Assembly: GCF_018474015.1 (NCBI RefSeq)
Contig: NZ_JAHCSG010000002.1
Coordinates: 62,001 to 126,000 of the forward strand
Source of the DNA: Williamsia sp. CHRR-6
GTDB lineage: Bacteria; Actinomycetota; Actinomycetes; Mycobacteriales; Mycobacteriaceae
Reading direction: 5' to 3'
Length of the DNA stretch: 64,000 bases
The notes below the pieces were generated by a model. The model was given only the letters and a program-made list of their open reading frames with translations. It searched no databases and was not told the origin of the DNA. The position numbers and the translations under genes were made by a program. This document shows, in pieces, positions 52,266 to 62,289 of the stretch (positions are counted from its first letter, which is position 1; each line of letters opens with the position of its first letter).

Positions 52266-53489
52266 TCAGAAGAAGGTGCCGCAGAACGGAGTCCGGTCGG
52301 TGCGAAACGCCCGGTCCAGCGCATCGAGTGTCTGCGGGTCGGCCGCCCAGAGCCGCCCGGCCGCCGCGAACTGACCGGCCCCGAACCCGCCGAGGTAGAT
52401 GCTGCTCAACACCGAGATGTCCATCCGCACAGTGGGATCGGCGTCGGTGGCGGCCACCGTCGCGGCCCCGTCACGCACGATAAGGCTGAATCGACCACCC
52501 CGGGAACGGAATTCGTCACTCACCTCCAGCACCACGTCGAGATCGCCGGGGTAGGTGCGCGCGCTCAACGCGGCCGGGACGTCGAGGACACGCAGCCACA
52601 TCGTGTCGTCGATCGCGGTGACGGTGGGGGCACGCAGATCGGTCAGCTTGAGCGGCAACGGATCATCGGTGGGGATCGAGGCCTCCACCCGGGTCACCAG
52701 GTCGAGGTTCAGCAATACCTGCCACAGATCGGTGTGGGCGGTGTCGGTGATGGGGAAGAACTCCGACACCTCCACCAGCGGACGGCCGTCCTCGCGCGCG
52801 ATGCGATAGCTGGCGTAGCCGTCGGGGTGCAGCAGGTAGTGCAGCGTGCTGCGGCCGTCGCGGCGCACCTTTCGGTCGGCGAAGATCATGTTCCACCACA
52901 CGGGCGATCGCAGGATGGCCCCGGGGTGTGAAGCCGCCCAACGATCATGCAGCGTCGGGACCACCGACTCGATGAGGTCGGCGTCGGCGTAGCGGACGGG
53001 AGAGTGGATCGGGGCGGGCGTGCGCAGCCGAGCCCGACGTAGATCGACCCGCACCCGCTGGGCCGAGGTGGCCGGACCGTATCCGAACCGCTCATAGATG
53101 GTGGCCTCGCTCGCGGTGAGGATCGAGAACGCGGAGTTTTCCTGCTCCCACTGGTCGAACAGCTCGCAGAGCATCATCCGCAGGATGCCGCGCCGACGGT
53201 GGGTGGCCGCCACCGAGACCCACGACAGGCCGGGCAGATCGACACGGGTGCCGCCGGGCACCGTCAGCGCCATCCGGTAGAACATCGCCACCCCGGCGAG
53301 AACCGGTGCGTGGGAGCCAGATTCGTCGTAGACCACCACCACGTCGTCGTTACGGAGCTTGTCGCGCAGATCAGCCTGGGCGGCGTCGTCGAGCGGCTCG
53401 GCGAACATGAACGCACGCGCGTCGGCGGCGATGATGTCGGGCCAGTCGTCGTCGGTGGCCCGGCGGAGGACGAGATCGGATGCGGTCAT
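52266..53489 (-). CDS. Eis-like GNAT N-acetyltransferase
   Basis: 407 residues in the Eis layout: N-terminal GNAT domain (VAATHRRRGILRMMLCELFDQW, acetyl-CoA binding), second GNAT-like domain, and SCP2-like C-terminal domain ending with Phe-Phe, where the terminal carboxylate is part of the active site in Eis. Related enzymes acetylate aminoglycosides, peptides or Lys residues. ATG 53489 has GGTGGAG close upstream. Confidence 0.85.
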   Translation of the reverse strand: MTASDLVLRRATDDDWPDIIAADARAFMFAEPLDDAAQADLRDKLRNDDVVVVYDESGSHAPVLAGVAMFYRMALTVPGGTRVDLPGLSWVSVAATHRRRGILRMMLCELFDQWEQENSAFSILTASEATIYERFGYGPATSAQRVRVDLRRARLRTPAPIHSPVRYADADLIESVVPTLHDRWAASHPGAILRSPVWWNMIFADRKVRRDGRSTLHYLLHPDGYASYRIAREDGRPLVEVSEFFPITDTAHTDLWQVLLNLDLVTRVEASIPTDDPLPLKLTDLRAPTVTAIDDTMWLRVLDVPAALSARTYPGDLDVVLEVSDEFRSRGGRFSLIVRDGAATVAATDADPTVRMDISVLSSIYLGGFGAGQFAAAGRLWAADPQTLDALDRAFRTDRTPFCGTFF

Positions 53490-53544
53490 GAACTCCACCG
53501 TTGCACATCGGCCGGACCGGGCGCACCTGCCGTGGGCGACGACC

Positions 53545-54636
53545 TCACTCGTCGAAGGTGAGGACCGCCTTGATGACCCCGCCGCTCTCGGAGGCCTCGA
53601 TGGCCTCGTTGATCTTGCTGAACGGGAAAGTACGGACCAGCTTCTCCATCGGGAACTTGCCCTCGAGCTGCCATTGCACCAGCTGTGGGATGAACTCCTG
53701 AGGATTGGCGTCGCCCTCGATGCACCCGCGAATTGTTTTGCCGCCGTTGATGAGATCCTGCGCGTCCACGGTGAGGTCGGGCCCGGTGCCCACCACCACC
53801 AGGGTGCCCAGGGTGCCCAGGGACAGGGCGGCGTTGCGGATCACCGCCGGGATACCGGTGGTGTCGAAGGCGTGCGACGCCCCACCTGCGGTGATCTCTT
53901 TGAGCTTGTCGACCACCTGCACGTCGCGGCCGTCGAGAGCGTGTGTGGCCCCGACCTGAAGTGCTGTCTCGCGGCGCGACTCGGTGACGTCGACGGCGAT
54001 GATCTGCCCTACCCCCAGGTTGGCGGCGGCCATCACCGCAGCCATCCCGACGGCGCCGGCGCCGAAAACCACCAGGCTGGACTGTTCCTCGGGTCGCAGG
54101 ACGTTGAGTACCGCACCCGCGCCGGTCTGGATGCCGCAGCCGAAGGATGCGACCAGCGACAGATCGCAACGAGGGTCGACGACCACCGCGTTGCTGCGAC
54201 GGGTGAGGATGTAGCCGGCAAAACTGGACTGACCGAAGAACGCACCCGCCACCGGCTTGCCGTGCTCGGTGATGGTGGCGGTGCCGTCGAGTCGTTTGCC
54301 CGAGGCGTTGGCGGCCTGAAAGTTTCTGCAGTAGTTGCGTAGTCCGCGCACACACGGCTCGCATCGGCCACAGGATGAGAAACTCACCACCACCCGTTCG
54401 CCCACCCGCACGTCGTCGATGTCGGAGCCGACCTGTTCGACGATCCCGGCGCCCTCATGACCCAACACGATCGGAACACCTTCGGGCCAGACGCTCTTGA
54501 TGGCCAGATCGGTGTGACAGATGCCCACCGACTCGATTCGGATCAGCAGCTCATCCGGCCGGGGGTCGTCGAGGTCGACGTCTTCGATGGAGAACGGGGT
54601 GTGTGCTCCAGTGCTCACGGCGGCAACGGTTTTCAT
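53545..54636 (-). CDS. Zinc-dependent alcohol dehydrogenase, aryl/allyl-alcohol type
   Basis: 363 residues. Catalytic zinc ligands are Cys40 (GICHTDL) and His60-Glu61 (GHEGAG); structural zinc is held by Cys89, 92, 95 and 103. The NAD-binding motif is VFGAGAVGMAAVMAA. SFGCGIQTGAGAVLNVL resembles benzyl-alcohol and geraniol dehydrogenases. The ATG overlaps the aldehyde dehydrogenase stop (ATGA), so the alcohol and aldehyde steps are coupled. Confidence 0.9.
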   Translation of the reverse strand: MKTVAAVSTGAHTPFSIEDVDLDDPRPDELLIRIESVGICHTDLAIKSVWPEGVPIVLGHEGAGIVEQVGSDIDDVRVGERVVVSFSSCGRCEPCVRGLRNYCRNFQAANASGKRLDGTATITEHGKPVAGAFFGQSSFAGYILTRRSNAVVVDPRCDLSLVASFGCGIQTGAGAVLNVLRPEEQSSLVVFGAGAVGMAAVMAAANLGVGQIIAVDVTESRRETALQVGATHALDGRDVQVVDKLKEITAGGASHAFDTTGIPAVIRNAALSLGTLGTLVVVGTGPDLTVDAQDLINGGKTIRGCIEGDANPQEFIPQLVQWQLEGKFPMEKLVRTFPFSKINEAIEASESGGVIKAVLTFDE

Positions 54637-56150
54637 GACTTCTTCTCCAACGGTGTCGTGGTGGTGGGGTGGTCGATGCGGGCGGTGGCATCGGCGTGGG
54701 CGCCCGCGATGGCGGCGCGCAGACCGGCGATGGTTTTCGCGTCGTAGCCGCCGGGGTGCAGGCTGACCGCGGTGGGCACCGGCAGCTCGGAGGCCGACAC
54801 CGCCCGCCGATGACTGAACGTGTCGAACCCGGGCTTGCCGTGATAGCTGCCCATGCCGCTCTGACCGATGCCGCCGAAGGGCACGTCAGGGACACTGAGG
54901 TGTACTGCAAAGTCGTTGCGCGACATGCCACCTGATGTCGTCTTGCGGCGGAACTCGGCGAATTCGGCCGAGTCGTCGCCGTACCAGTAGGCGGCGAGCG
55001 GCGAAGGCCGCGAGGTGATGTAGGAGATCGGCTCGGACAGATCGTCGTAGGTGAACACCACCAGGACCGGCCCGAAGATCTCCTCGTGCGCCACCTGCAT
55101 CTCGTCGGTCACGCCGAGCAGGATGGTGGGGGCGATGAACCGGGTCTGCGGATCGGGTAGCCGGGCGGCCTTCTCGTCGGCGACCCCGACGATGGCGGTG
55201 GCGCCCTTGGCGACTGCGTCGTCGATGAGCCCGGTCACGCGGTCGTAGTTGCGGTCGTTGATGATCGAGGTGACGTTGGGGTTGGTGGCGTAGTCCGGGA
55301 AGTACTCGGCGAACGTCGCTCGCAGGCCCTCGACGAACGCGTCTCGAGAGCTGGTGGGAACGAACACGTAGTCGGGGCACAGACACACCTGGCCGCCGTT
55401 GATCATGCGCGCCAAAGCGATTCGCTTCGCCGACTCGGCGATGTCGGCGTCGGTGCCCACCACCACCGGGTTCTTGCCACCCAGCTCCAGCGTGACCGGG
55501 GTGAGATTGTCTGCGGCTGAGCGCATCACGATCTTGCCCACCGCCGGTGACCCGGTGAAGAACAGGTGGTCGAACGGCAGCGCGGAGAATGCCGTCGCGA
55601 CGTCGATACCGCCGTTGACCACGACCAACTCCTCCGGCGGGAAGTACCGGGCGATGGCGTCGGCGAGAACCTGACCCGAGCGGGAGTTCACATCGGTGAA
55701 CTTGATCATCACCCGATTGCCCGCCGCGATGGCCTCGGCGGCGGGTAGCACCACGAGCTGCACCGGGAAGTTCCACGGGCCCACCACACCGACGACGCCC
55801 TTGGGGTCGACATCGATCGTGGTGGGTATGCCCGATTCGGCCGAACCGGCCACCGGGATCGGCTGCATCCAGTCCTCGAGGTTGTCCCGAGCGTGCTGGA
55901 TGGCGGCGAGCACGCTGAGGATCTCCACCACCAGGCTGAACTGCTCGGGGCGCTGGCCGAAGTCGGCGTCGAGGGCGGCCACCAGGTCGTCAGACGCCCC
56001 GGACAGGGCGAGTGCCAGTCGATCCAGCCGGTTGCGGCGGACCTCGGCGCTGGGGGGCCCCTCGGCGAGGAAGGCGGCGCGCTGTCGGTCGAACAGCTCC
56101 TTCAGTTCGACTGCCTCGACAGTGGTTCGGGTGAGCTCGGAAGTCGTCAT
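54633..56150 (-). CDS. Aldehyde dehydrogenase, coniferyl-aldehyde-dehydrogenase-like
   Basis: 505 residues. Catalytic Cys256 lies in NGGQVCLCPDY and Glu222 in TLELGGKNP. The NAD motif is FTGSPAVGK. The N-terminal form (LKELFDRQRAAFLAEGPPS) and GGQVCLCPDYV motif match the short-loop CALDH group that oxidises fatty or aryl aldehydes. AGGGG 6 bases before the ATG. A ~60-residue C-terminal extension beyond the usual end (HPGGYDAKTIAGLRAAIAGA) is unexplained. Confidence 0.88.
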   Translation of the reverse strand: MTTSELTRTTVEAVELKELFDRQRAAFLAEGPPSAEVRRNRLDRLALALSGASDDLVAALDADFGQRPEQFSLVVEILSVLAAIQHARDNLEDWMQPIPVAGSAESGIPTTIDVDPKGVVGVVGPWNFPVQLVVLPAAEAIAAGNRVMIKFTDVNSRSGQVLADAIARYFPPEELVVVNGGIDVATAFSALPFDHLFFTGSPAVGKIVMRSAADNLTPVTLELGGKNPVVVGTDADIAESAKRIALARMINGGQVCLCPDYVFVPTSSRDAFVEGLRATFAEYFPDYATNPNVTSIINDRNYDRVTGLIDDAVAKGATAIVGVADEKAARLPDPQTRFIAPTILLGVTDEMQVAHEEIFGPVLVVFTYDDLSEPISYITSRPSPLAAYWYGDDSAEFAEFRRKTTSGGMSRNDFAVHLSVPDVPFGGIGQSGMGSYHGKPGFDTFSHRRAVSASELPVPTAVSLHPGGYDAKTIAGLRAAIAGAHADATARIDHPTTTTPLEKKS

Positions 56151-56260
56151 GAGAGGCCCCTGTTCTGGTGCGTCGGTGATGTTTGGTCTGTGCACCCAGG
56201 ATGCCCAGGGCTCAGGAAGGGCTTCAACGAACCGACGTGGCAACCTCCACCATTGGTGCG

Positions 56261-56275
56261 TTGCGCGAAGTGCAA
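56261..56275. promoter_or_regulatory. LysR-type box upstream of the ALDH-ADH operon
   Basis: TTGC-N7-GCAA is a dyad of the T-N11-A form, ~110 bases before the aldehyde dehydrogenase start and just downstream of the lysR gene. A related TTGC-N5-GCAA occurs at 57286-57298 in the lysR/CoA-transferase divergent region. These are candidate sites for the LysR protein. Confidence 0.45.
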
Positions 56276-56313
56276 TGTTCTGAACTGGTGAAACTAGGTT
56301 CTGACCTGCAGTT

Positions 56314-57234
56314 TCAGTAACGTTCCGGTATCGGCCACCGTGACCTCGCCGCAACCACGAGCTCGGCGACCACCGGATCGCGCTCGGCCTCGATGCGCCG
56401 CCACACCAGACCCAGCTCGAAGACCAGCCGCCCGCCACGGATCGGTCGCACCGCGAAACCGGGATGGTCATACGGCCCGCGGGCCCAGCTGCCGGCCCGA
56501 CCCTGTACCGTCAGGGTGACCCCCCGCATCTGGCGCACGTGACCGGCCACCCGGGCCGAATCCTGATCCGGCACCCGATGCACGGTGGTCACGCCGGCGG
56601 CGGCGAGGTCAGCCATCAACTTGCCCATCGCGACCGGCTGCGGATCGTCTGGACCCATGATGAGGGTGCGCGCGGCGAGGTCGGACAGTTCCACCTCGTC
56701 GGCGGCGGCGAGTTCGTCATCGGAACGCATGGCCACCTGAAACGTGTAGAGCGCGGCCACCAGGCTCTCCAGGCCCGGACGATCGTGGGGCAGGTGGACC
56801 ATGGCGATGTCGAGGGCACCGCGTTCGACCATGTCGATCAGCTCCACCGACGACCCGACCGCACCCTGGACCGGCCGACCGCCCGCCGCCGATGCGACCA
56901 CCTCCTCCAGATCGTCGACCATCCCGATCGGGGCTCGGAAGATGTTGCCGCTGCGTACCACTCGTGCCGAGTTGATGGCGTCGGGGTCGATTTTCGAGGG
57001 CAGCGCGTCCACGGCGGCCAGGATCGACTGCACGTGCGGGCGCAACGCGGTGCCCGCACTGGTCAGCTCCACGCTGTGGTACCCGCGGATGAACAACTCG
57101 GTGCCCAGTTCGCGTTCGAGCTCTTTGACCGTCCGGCTGACCGGCGACGGCGTGAGGTGCAGTCGTGAGGCTGCCCGGCCGAAATGCAGTTCCTCGGCCA
57201 CCGCGTCGAAGCACCGCAGCTGATGCAGGTCCAT
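56314..57234 (-). CDS. LysR family transcriptional regulator
   Basis: 306 residues. The N-terminal HTH is MDLHQLRCFDAVAEELHFGRAASRLHLTPSPVSRTVKELERELG. The rest is a co-inducer-binding domain. It is divergent from the CoA-transferase gene and lies upstream, on the same strand, of the aldehyde and alcohol dehydrogenases, so it is well placed to control both arms of the pathway. GTG 57243 is an alternative start. Confidence 0.9.
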   Translation of the reverse strand: MDLHQLRCFDAVAEELHFGRAASRLHLTPSPVSRTVKELERELGTELFIRGYHSVELTSAGTALRPHVQSILAAVDALPSKIDPDAINSARVVRSGNIFRAPIGMVDDLEEVVASAAGGRPVQGAVGSSVELIDMVERGALDIAMVHLPHDRPGLESLVAALYTFQVAMRSDDELAAADEVELSDLAARTLIMGPDDPQPVAMGKLMADLAAAGVTTVHRVPDQDSARVAGHVRQMRGVTLTVQGRAGSWARGPYDHPGFAVRPIRGGRLVFELGLVWRRIEAERDPVVAELVVAARSRWPIPERY

Positions 57235-57399
57235 ACCGAACACAACTACTACATTGCGCGCTCGAGCAGGTAGGGCTGCCGGAACTTGCGATGGGCAATC
57301 CGATTCCGTCGAGGCACGGTGGAAACACGGCAACCATCCGCCGGCACCGGGCCCGTACACCCCGCGGGTCGCGGGTCGACTGTGAACTCTGGAGGGACG

Positions 57400-59886
57400 A
57401 TGGCCGACACCACGCACTTACCGCTCGACTCTTTGACCGTCCTGGACCTGTGCAACGGTCCCGGCGCGTCGGCGACCCGACTGCTCGCCGACCTCGGGGC
57501 CGATGTGATCCGAGTGGAACCACGGGCAGGCAGCCCGGCTCGCACCGACGGCGTGCTGGTCGGCTCGCACTCACTGACCTACGCGGTCCGACAGGCCAAC
57601 AAGCGGGTGATCGCGCTCGATCTCGACCGACCGGGTGCCGACCTGGATGAATTCTTCGCCCTGGCCGCCCGAGCCGACATCGTGTTCGAGGATTCCCGGC
57701 CCGCCCAACATGCGAGCAACCCGGTACGCCCGGAGGTGCTTCGGGGGCGTTTCGACTCGCTGGTGATCGTCTCGGTCACCGATTTCGGTCAGACTGGGCC
57801 GTATCGGGACTGGGTGGCCACCGAGCCGGTCCTGTTGGCGCTCAACGGCGAACTGTCGCGCTCGGGCCTGCCCGGTCGGCCGCCGCTGCTTCCGCCGGTG
57901 GAGTTGGCCACCGAGTCGGCAGCGGTGCAGGCCGCCTGGTGTGCGCTGCTGGCGTACCTGCGTCGACTCGACACCGGTAGCGGCCAGATCGTGGACTTCT
58001 CGATGATGGAGGCCGCCACCCAGGCCCTCGATCCGGCGTGGGGAGTGGGCGGGTCGGCGACCGGTGGCCGTACAGCCGTGGAGGGGCCGCGCGGTCGCCC
58101 CGATGCGCGTAACCGGTACCCCGTCTTCGCCTGTCGCGACGGGTACGTCCGGCTGTGCATCCTCTCGCCGCGGCAATGGCAGGGCATGTTCACCTGGATG
58201 GGTGAACCCGAAGAGTTCTCCGATCCCGGTCTTGCCGCGATTCCCAAGCGGTTCAAGGTGATCGACAAGATTCACGCCGCCATCGGCGCGATGTTCGCCG
58301 ATCGTTCGCGGGCCGAGATCGTCGAGCAGGGTCGTCGCCACGGAGTGCCCGCCGCGGCGATGCTCGAACCCCACGACGTCTTCGAGATCGAACAGTACGA
58401 CGAGCGTGGCGCTTTCACCTGGGTCGACGTCGACGGCCGAACCGCCCGCGTCCCCGACGGTCTCGTCGAGATAGACGGGGTCCGGGCGGGCACCCGCACC
58501 GCTGCACCCACCCCGGACCAGCACGGAGCCCAGATTCGATCCGAGCTGGCGACGCCGCGTGCGACCGGGCCCGCCGAACCCGGTCGCCTCGACCGAGATC
58601 AGTTGCCACTGGCCGGACTTCGCGTGCTCGACCTCGGCGTCATCGTGGTGGGCGCCGAGACCGGTCGGCTGATGGCCGACATGGGTGCTCAGGTCATCAA
58701 GGTGGAGAACACCGCCTTCCCCGACGGCAATCGGCAGTCGATCAAGGGCGATCCGATGACGTGGTCGTTCGCCTGGGGCTGCCGCAACAAGCTGGGTCTG
58801 GGGATCAACCTGCGCAGCCCGGAGGGCATCGCGGTGTTCAAGGAACTCGCGGCGACTGCCGATGTGGTGTTGTCGAACTTCAAGCCGGGCACCATGGAAT
58901 CCCTCGGCATCGGGTATGACGTTCTCTCCCAGATCAATCCGGGCATCGTGATGGCCGACAGCTCGGCGTTCGGGCCCACCGGCCCCTGGAGTCGGCGCAT
59001 GGGCTACGGCCCACTGGTGCGGGCCGAGACAGGGCTGTCGATGCTGTGGAGCTACCCGGCCGCCGACGGCTCCGAAGGCTCCGACGGTGTCGAGGTTGCC
59101 GACGGGGGAGACGGGTTCAGTGATGCCAGCACCATCTATCCCGATCACACCGCCGGGCGGGTGGGTGCGGTGGCCGTGCTGGCGCTGCTGCTCCGCCGAC
59201 GCGCGACCGGGCACGGAGGCACCGTCAGCGTCGCACAGGCCGAGGTGGTGCTGAGCCAGATGGCGGCGCACCTCGGACGCGACTGGCTGTCGCCGGGATC
59301 GCTACGGGCACCGGGCAATTCGTTGGACGCCGACGCCGGACGCGGGGTGTACCCCTGCGCCGGTGACGACGAGTGGGTGGTCATCACCAGCCGCGACACC
59401 GCCGACTTCGCCGCGTTGGCCCAGACGATCGGTCGGCCCGAGTGGGCCGACGATCCCGACCTGGGCACCGTCGAGGGCCGGCTGGCCCGCCGCACCGAGA
59501 TCGACGCCGCGGTGGCACGGTGGACCGGTACGCGCAGCCCGCAGGACGCGGCCCAGATCCTGCAGTCAGCGGGGGTGCCCGCGGGCCGGATGGCGCGGCC
59601 GCTGGACCTGCTCGACGATCCACATCTGCGTGACCGCAAGTTCTTTCGCACCATGACCCACCCCCTGATGTCGGGGTCGGAGCCGACTGAGAACCAGCCC
59701 GCCGTGTTCGAATCGATGCCACCGACCCCGCTTGAACCGGCCCCGCTGGCTGGTCAACACACCCGCGAGATCCTCTCGCAGGTGCTCGGATACTCCGATC
59801 AGCGACTCGACGAGCTCATCGAGCTCGGAGCGCTCCAGGAGACGCTGCCCCAACCGACCGATGCAACCGTCCCGAACAGAAGGTGA
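57400..59886 (+). CDS. Double-domain family III CoA-transferase
   Basis: 828 residues made of two CaiB/BaiF-type domains (about 1-395 and 405-815). Domain 2 has the expected start LAGLRVLDLGVIVVGAETGRLMADMGAQVIKVE and the catalytic-Asp motif YPDHTAGRVGAVAVLALLLRR. Domain 1 has the fold (LTVLDLCNGPGASATRLLADLGADVIRVEP), but its equivalent motif reads ATESAAVQAAW, without the Asp. It probably transfers CoA from a donor thioester to the acid made by the dehydrogenases. TGGAGG precedes the ATG. Confidence 0.87.
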   Translation: MADTTHLPLDSLTVLDLCNGPGASATRLLADLGADVIRVEPRAGSPARTDGVLVGSHSLTYAVRQANKRVIALDLDRPGADLDEFFALAARADIVFEDSRPAQHASNPVRPEVLRGRFDSLVIVSVTDFGQTGPYRDWVATEPVLLALNGELSRSGLPGRPPLLPPVELATESAAVQAAWCALLAYLRRLDTGSGQIVDFSMMEAATQALDPAWGVGGSATGGRTAVEGPRGRPDARNRYPVFACRDGYVRLCILSPRQWQGMFTWMGEPEEFSDPGLAAIPKRFKVIDKIHAAIGAMFADRSRAEIVEQGRRHGVPAAAMLEPHDVFEIEQYDERGAFTWVDVDGRTARVPDGLVEIDGVRAGTRTAAPTPDQHGAQIRSELATPRATGPAEPGRLDRDQLPLAGLRVLDLGVIVVGAETGRLMADMGAQVIKVENTAFPDGNRQSIKGDPMTWSFAWGCRNKLGLGINLRSPEGIAVFKELAATADVVLSNFKPGTMESLGIGYDVLSQINPGIVMADSSAFGPTGPWSRRMGYGPLVRAETGLSMLWSYPAADGSEGSDGVEVADGGDGFSDASTIYPDHTAGRVGAVAVLALLLRRRATGHGGTVSVAQAEVVLSQMAAHLGRDWLSPGSLRAPGNSLDADAGRGVYPCAGDDEWVVITSRDTADFAALAQTIGRPEWADDPDLGTVEGRLARRTEIDAAVARWTGTRSPQDAAQILQSAGVPAGRMARPLDLLDDPHLRDRKFFRTMTHPLMSGSEPTENQPAVFESMPPTPLEPAPLAGQHTREILSQVLGYSDQRLDELIELGALQETLPQPTDATVPNRR

Positions 59887-59891
59887 CCCCG

Positions 59892-62264
59892 ATGACCTCT
59901 CCCGTGCCCCCCACCACCCCGATCCTGGTCGGAGTCGGCCAGGCCTCTGAACGCCTCGGCGACCCCGACTTCACGGGGCTCTCGCCGGTCGATCTGTCCG
60001 CCCACGCAGCTCGTGCCGCCCTGCACGACACCGGTGTCGACGCCGCGACGATCGCCGCGGCTATCGACACCATCGTCGGAGTGCGACAGTTCGAGCACTC
60101 CACGCCCCGCGCGCACGCACCACTGGGCACGAGCAACAACGTGCCGCGATCGGTGGCGGCGCGGCTGGGTGTTCAGCCCGAGCACGCCGTTCTCGAGGTG
60201 GTCGGCGGTCAGGGGCCCCAGCATCTGGTCAACGAGTTCGCCCGTCGTATCGCCGACGGAGACAACGAGGTGGTGTTGTTGACCGGGTCAGAGGCCATCT
60301 CCTCGGTCCGCCACTTCGCCAAGGCCGACCAACGGCCCGATTTCAGCGAAACCGTCGAGGGCACCCTGGAGGACCGCGGTTACGGGCTCACGGGTTTGAC
60401 CTCTTCGCAACAACTCTCGCACGGCCTGATGGGCGCGCCCTCGCAGTACGCATTGTTCGAGAACGCGCGCCGCGCGCGACTCAAGGAGTCGCGTGCCGAC
60501 TACGCCGCGTCGATGGGCAAGCTGTTCGAGCCGTTCACCGCGGTGGCCGCGAACAACCCGCACTCGTCTGCACCACGAACCATGACCGCCGAGGAACTGG
60601 TCACCGTCACCGAACGAAACCGCTGGATCGCCGAGCCCTACCCGCGGTTCCTGGTGGCTCGGGATCAGGTGAACCAGGGTGCCGCCGTGCTGCTCACCTC
60701 GGTGGCCGCCGCGCGTCGACTCGGCATCGCCGAGGACCGCTGGGTGTTTCTGCACGGACATGCCGACCTGCGCGAGCGTGACCTCCTCGACCGCGCCGAC
60801 CTCAGCCGCGCGCCCTCGGCGGTGATGGCGGCCGAGCACGCGCTTGAGGTCGCGGGCATCACCGTCGATGACGTGGCCACCTTCGACCTGTACTCCTGCT
60901 TCCCGATCGCGGTGTCGAACGTGGCCGATGGGCTGGGTCTGGCGGCCGACGACCCGCGTGGTCTGACCGTCACCGGCGGGCTGCCGTTCTTCGGCGGCGC
61001 CGGGAACAACTACTCGATGCATGCGATCGCCGAGACGGTGCAGCGGTGTCGGGCCAACCCCGGTTCCCACGGGTTCGTCGGGGCCAACGGCGGCCAGCTC
61101 AGCAAATACTCGGTGGGGGTGTACGCCACCACCCCCACCGAATACCGCCGCGATCGCAGCGCCGAGATCCAGGCGGAGATCGATGCGTGGCCGGCGGTGG
61201 ACAACGCCGCGTTCCCCGACGGCCCGGCCACCATCGAGACCTACACCATCACCCACGCCCGCGACGGCAGACGCAAAGCCATCGTGGTGGGGCGGCTGGA
61301 GGCGACCGACGAGCGTTTCGTGGCCAACGGGCTCGAGGACGACGACGAGCTGGTGGAGTTCCTGGCCACCGCCGACGAGCCGATCGGGCAGCCGATCTTC
61401 GTGCGTGCCTTCGGTTTCGGCAATCGGGTCACGCTCACCGCCGATCGGATGCGGGAGTTGCGCCCGGTGCGTGCCCCCGGGTTCCGCGACAGCTACGAGT
61501 TCGTCGAGGTGGCCCGCGACGGTCACCTGCTGGAGGTGACCATCAACCGGCCGCAGGCGCGCAACGCCTTGCACCCGCCGGCCCACGAGGAACTCGAGGA
61601 GATCTTCGACGCCTACTTCGCCGATCCGGATCTGTGGGTGGCCATCATCACCGGTGCAGGCGACAAGGCGTTCTGCGCCGGCAACGACCTGATCTACACC
61701 GCCAGCGGCAAACAGTCGTACTTCCCGCGCAGCGGATTCGCTGGTCTCACCAGCCGCGCGGGCATGACCAAACCGGTCATCGCCGCAGTCAACGGGTACG
61801 CGATGGGCGGTGGGTTGGAGACCGCGATGGCCTGTCACCTGGTGGTCGTCGACTCCGAGGCGAAGCTGGCCCTCAGTGAGGTGCGTGTCGGTCTGGTCGC
61901 CGCTGCCGGAGGCGTGGTGCGGCTGCCACGTCAGCTGCCGGTGAAGACGGCCACCGAGATGATCCTCACCGGACGTCGCCTCGGTGCGCAGGAGGCACTC
62001 GAACGTGGGTTGGTCAACAAGGTGACCCCGGCGGGGCAGGCACTGGCCGGGGCTCGTGAGCTGGCCGCCGAGATCATGGCCGGGTCGCCGACGTCGGTGC
62101 GGGTGTCGTTGCAGCTGATGAACGAGACCGAGGGCATCGCCGACACGATCGCCGCGGTCACCCACCGCAGTGGCGCCCTCGATGAGTTGATGATCGCCGA
62201 GGACACCATGGAAGGGCTCAGCGCCTTCGGTGAGAAGCGGCCTCCGCAGTGGAAGAACCGCTGA
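59892..62264 (+). CDS. Thiolase-like protein (TLP1) fused to enoyl-CoA hydratase
   Basis: 790 residues, one open frame. Residues ~1-490 are a thiolase fold of the SCP2/TLP1 kind (GGLPFFGGAGNNYSMHAIAE, DLYSCFPIAVSN) with the extra C-terminal OB-like domain. The nucleophile position reads VVGGQGPQ, without Cys. Residues ~530-790 are a crotonase with FCAGNDL oxyanion loop, GGGLETAMAC and ALSEVRVGLVAAAGG (both catalytic Glu). Fusion would couple hydration and thiolysis-like steps on one CoA ester. ATG 59892 is preceded by AAGG; GTG 59883 overlaps the previous stop. Confidence 0.88.
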   Translation: MTSPVPPTTPILVGVGQASERLGDPDFTGLSPVDLSAHAARAALHDTGVDAATIAAAIDTIVGVRQFEHSTPRAHAPLGTSNNVPRSVAARLGVQPEHAVLEVVGGQGPQHLVNEFARRIADGDNEVVLLTGSEAISSVRHFAKADQRPDFSETVEGTLEDRGYGLTGLTSSQQLSHGLMGAPSQYALFENARRARLKESRADYAASMGKLFEPFTAVAANNPHSSAPRTMTAEELVTVTERNRWIAEPYPRFLVARDQVNQGAAVLLTSVAAARRLGIAEDRWVFLHGHADLRERDLLDRADLSRAPSAVMAAEHALEVAGITVDDVATFDLYSCFPIAVSNVADGLGLAADDPRGLTVTGGLPFFGGAGNNYSMHAIAETVQRCRANPGSHGFVGANGGQLSKYSVGVYATTPTEYRRDRSAEIQAEIDAWPAVDNAAFPDGPATIETYTITHARDGRRKAIVVGRLEATDERFVANGLEDDDELVEFLATADEPIGQPIFVRAFGFGNRVTLTADRMRELRPVRAPGFRDSYEFVEVARDGHLLEVTINRPQARNALHPPAHEELEEIFDAYFADPDLWVAIITGAGDKAFCAGNDLIYTASGKQSYFPRSGFAGLTSRAGMTKPVIAAVNGYAMGGGLETAMACHLVVVDSEAKLALSEVRVGLVAAAGGVVRLPRQLPVKTATEMILTGRRLGAQEALERGLVNKVTPAGQALAGARELAAEIMAGSPTSVRVSLQLMNETEGIADTIAAVTHRSGALDELMIAEDTMEGLSAFGEKRPPQWKNR

Positions 62265-62289
62265 CCGAGGCGGCGTCGGGGGCATAAAT

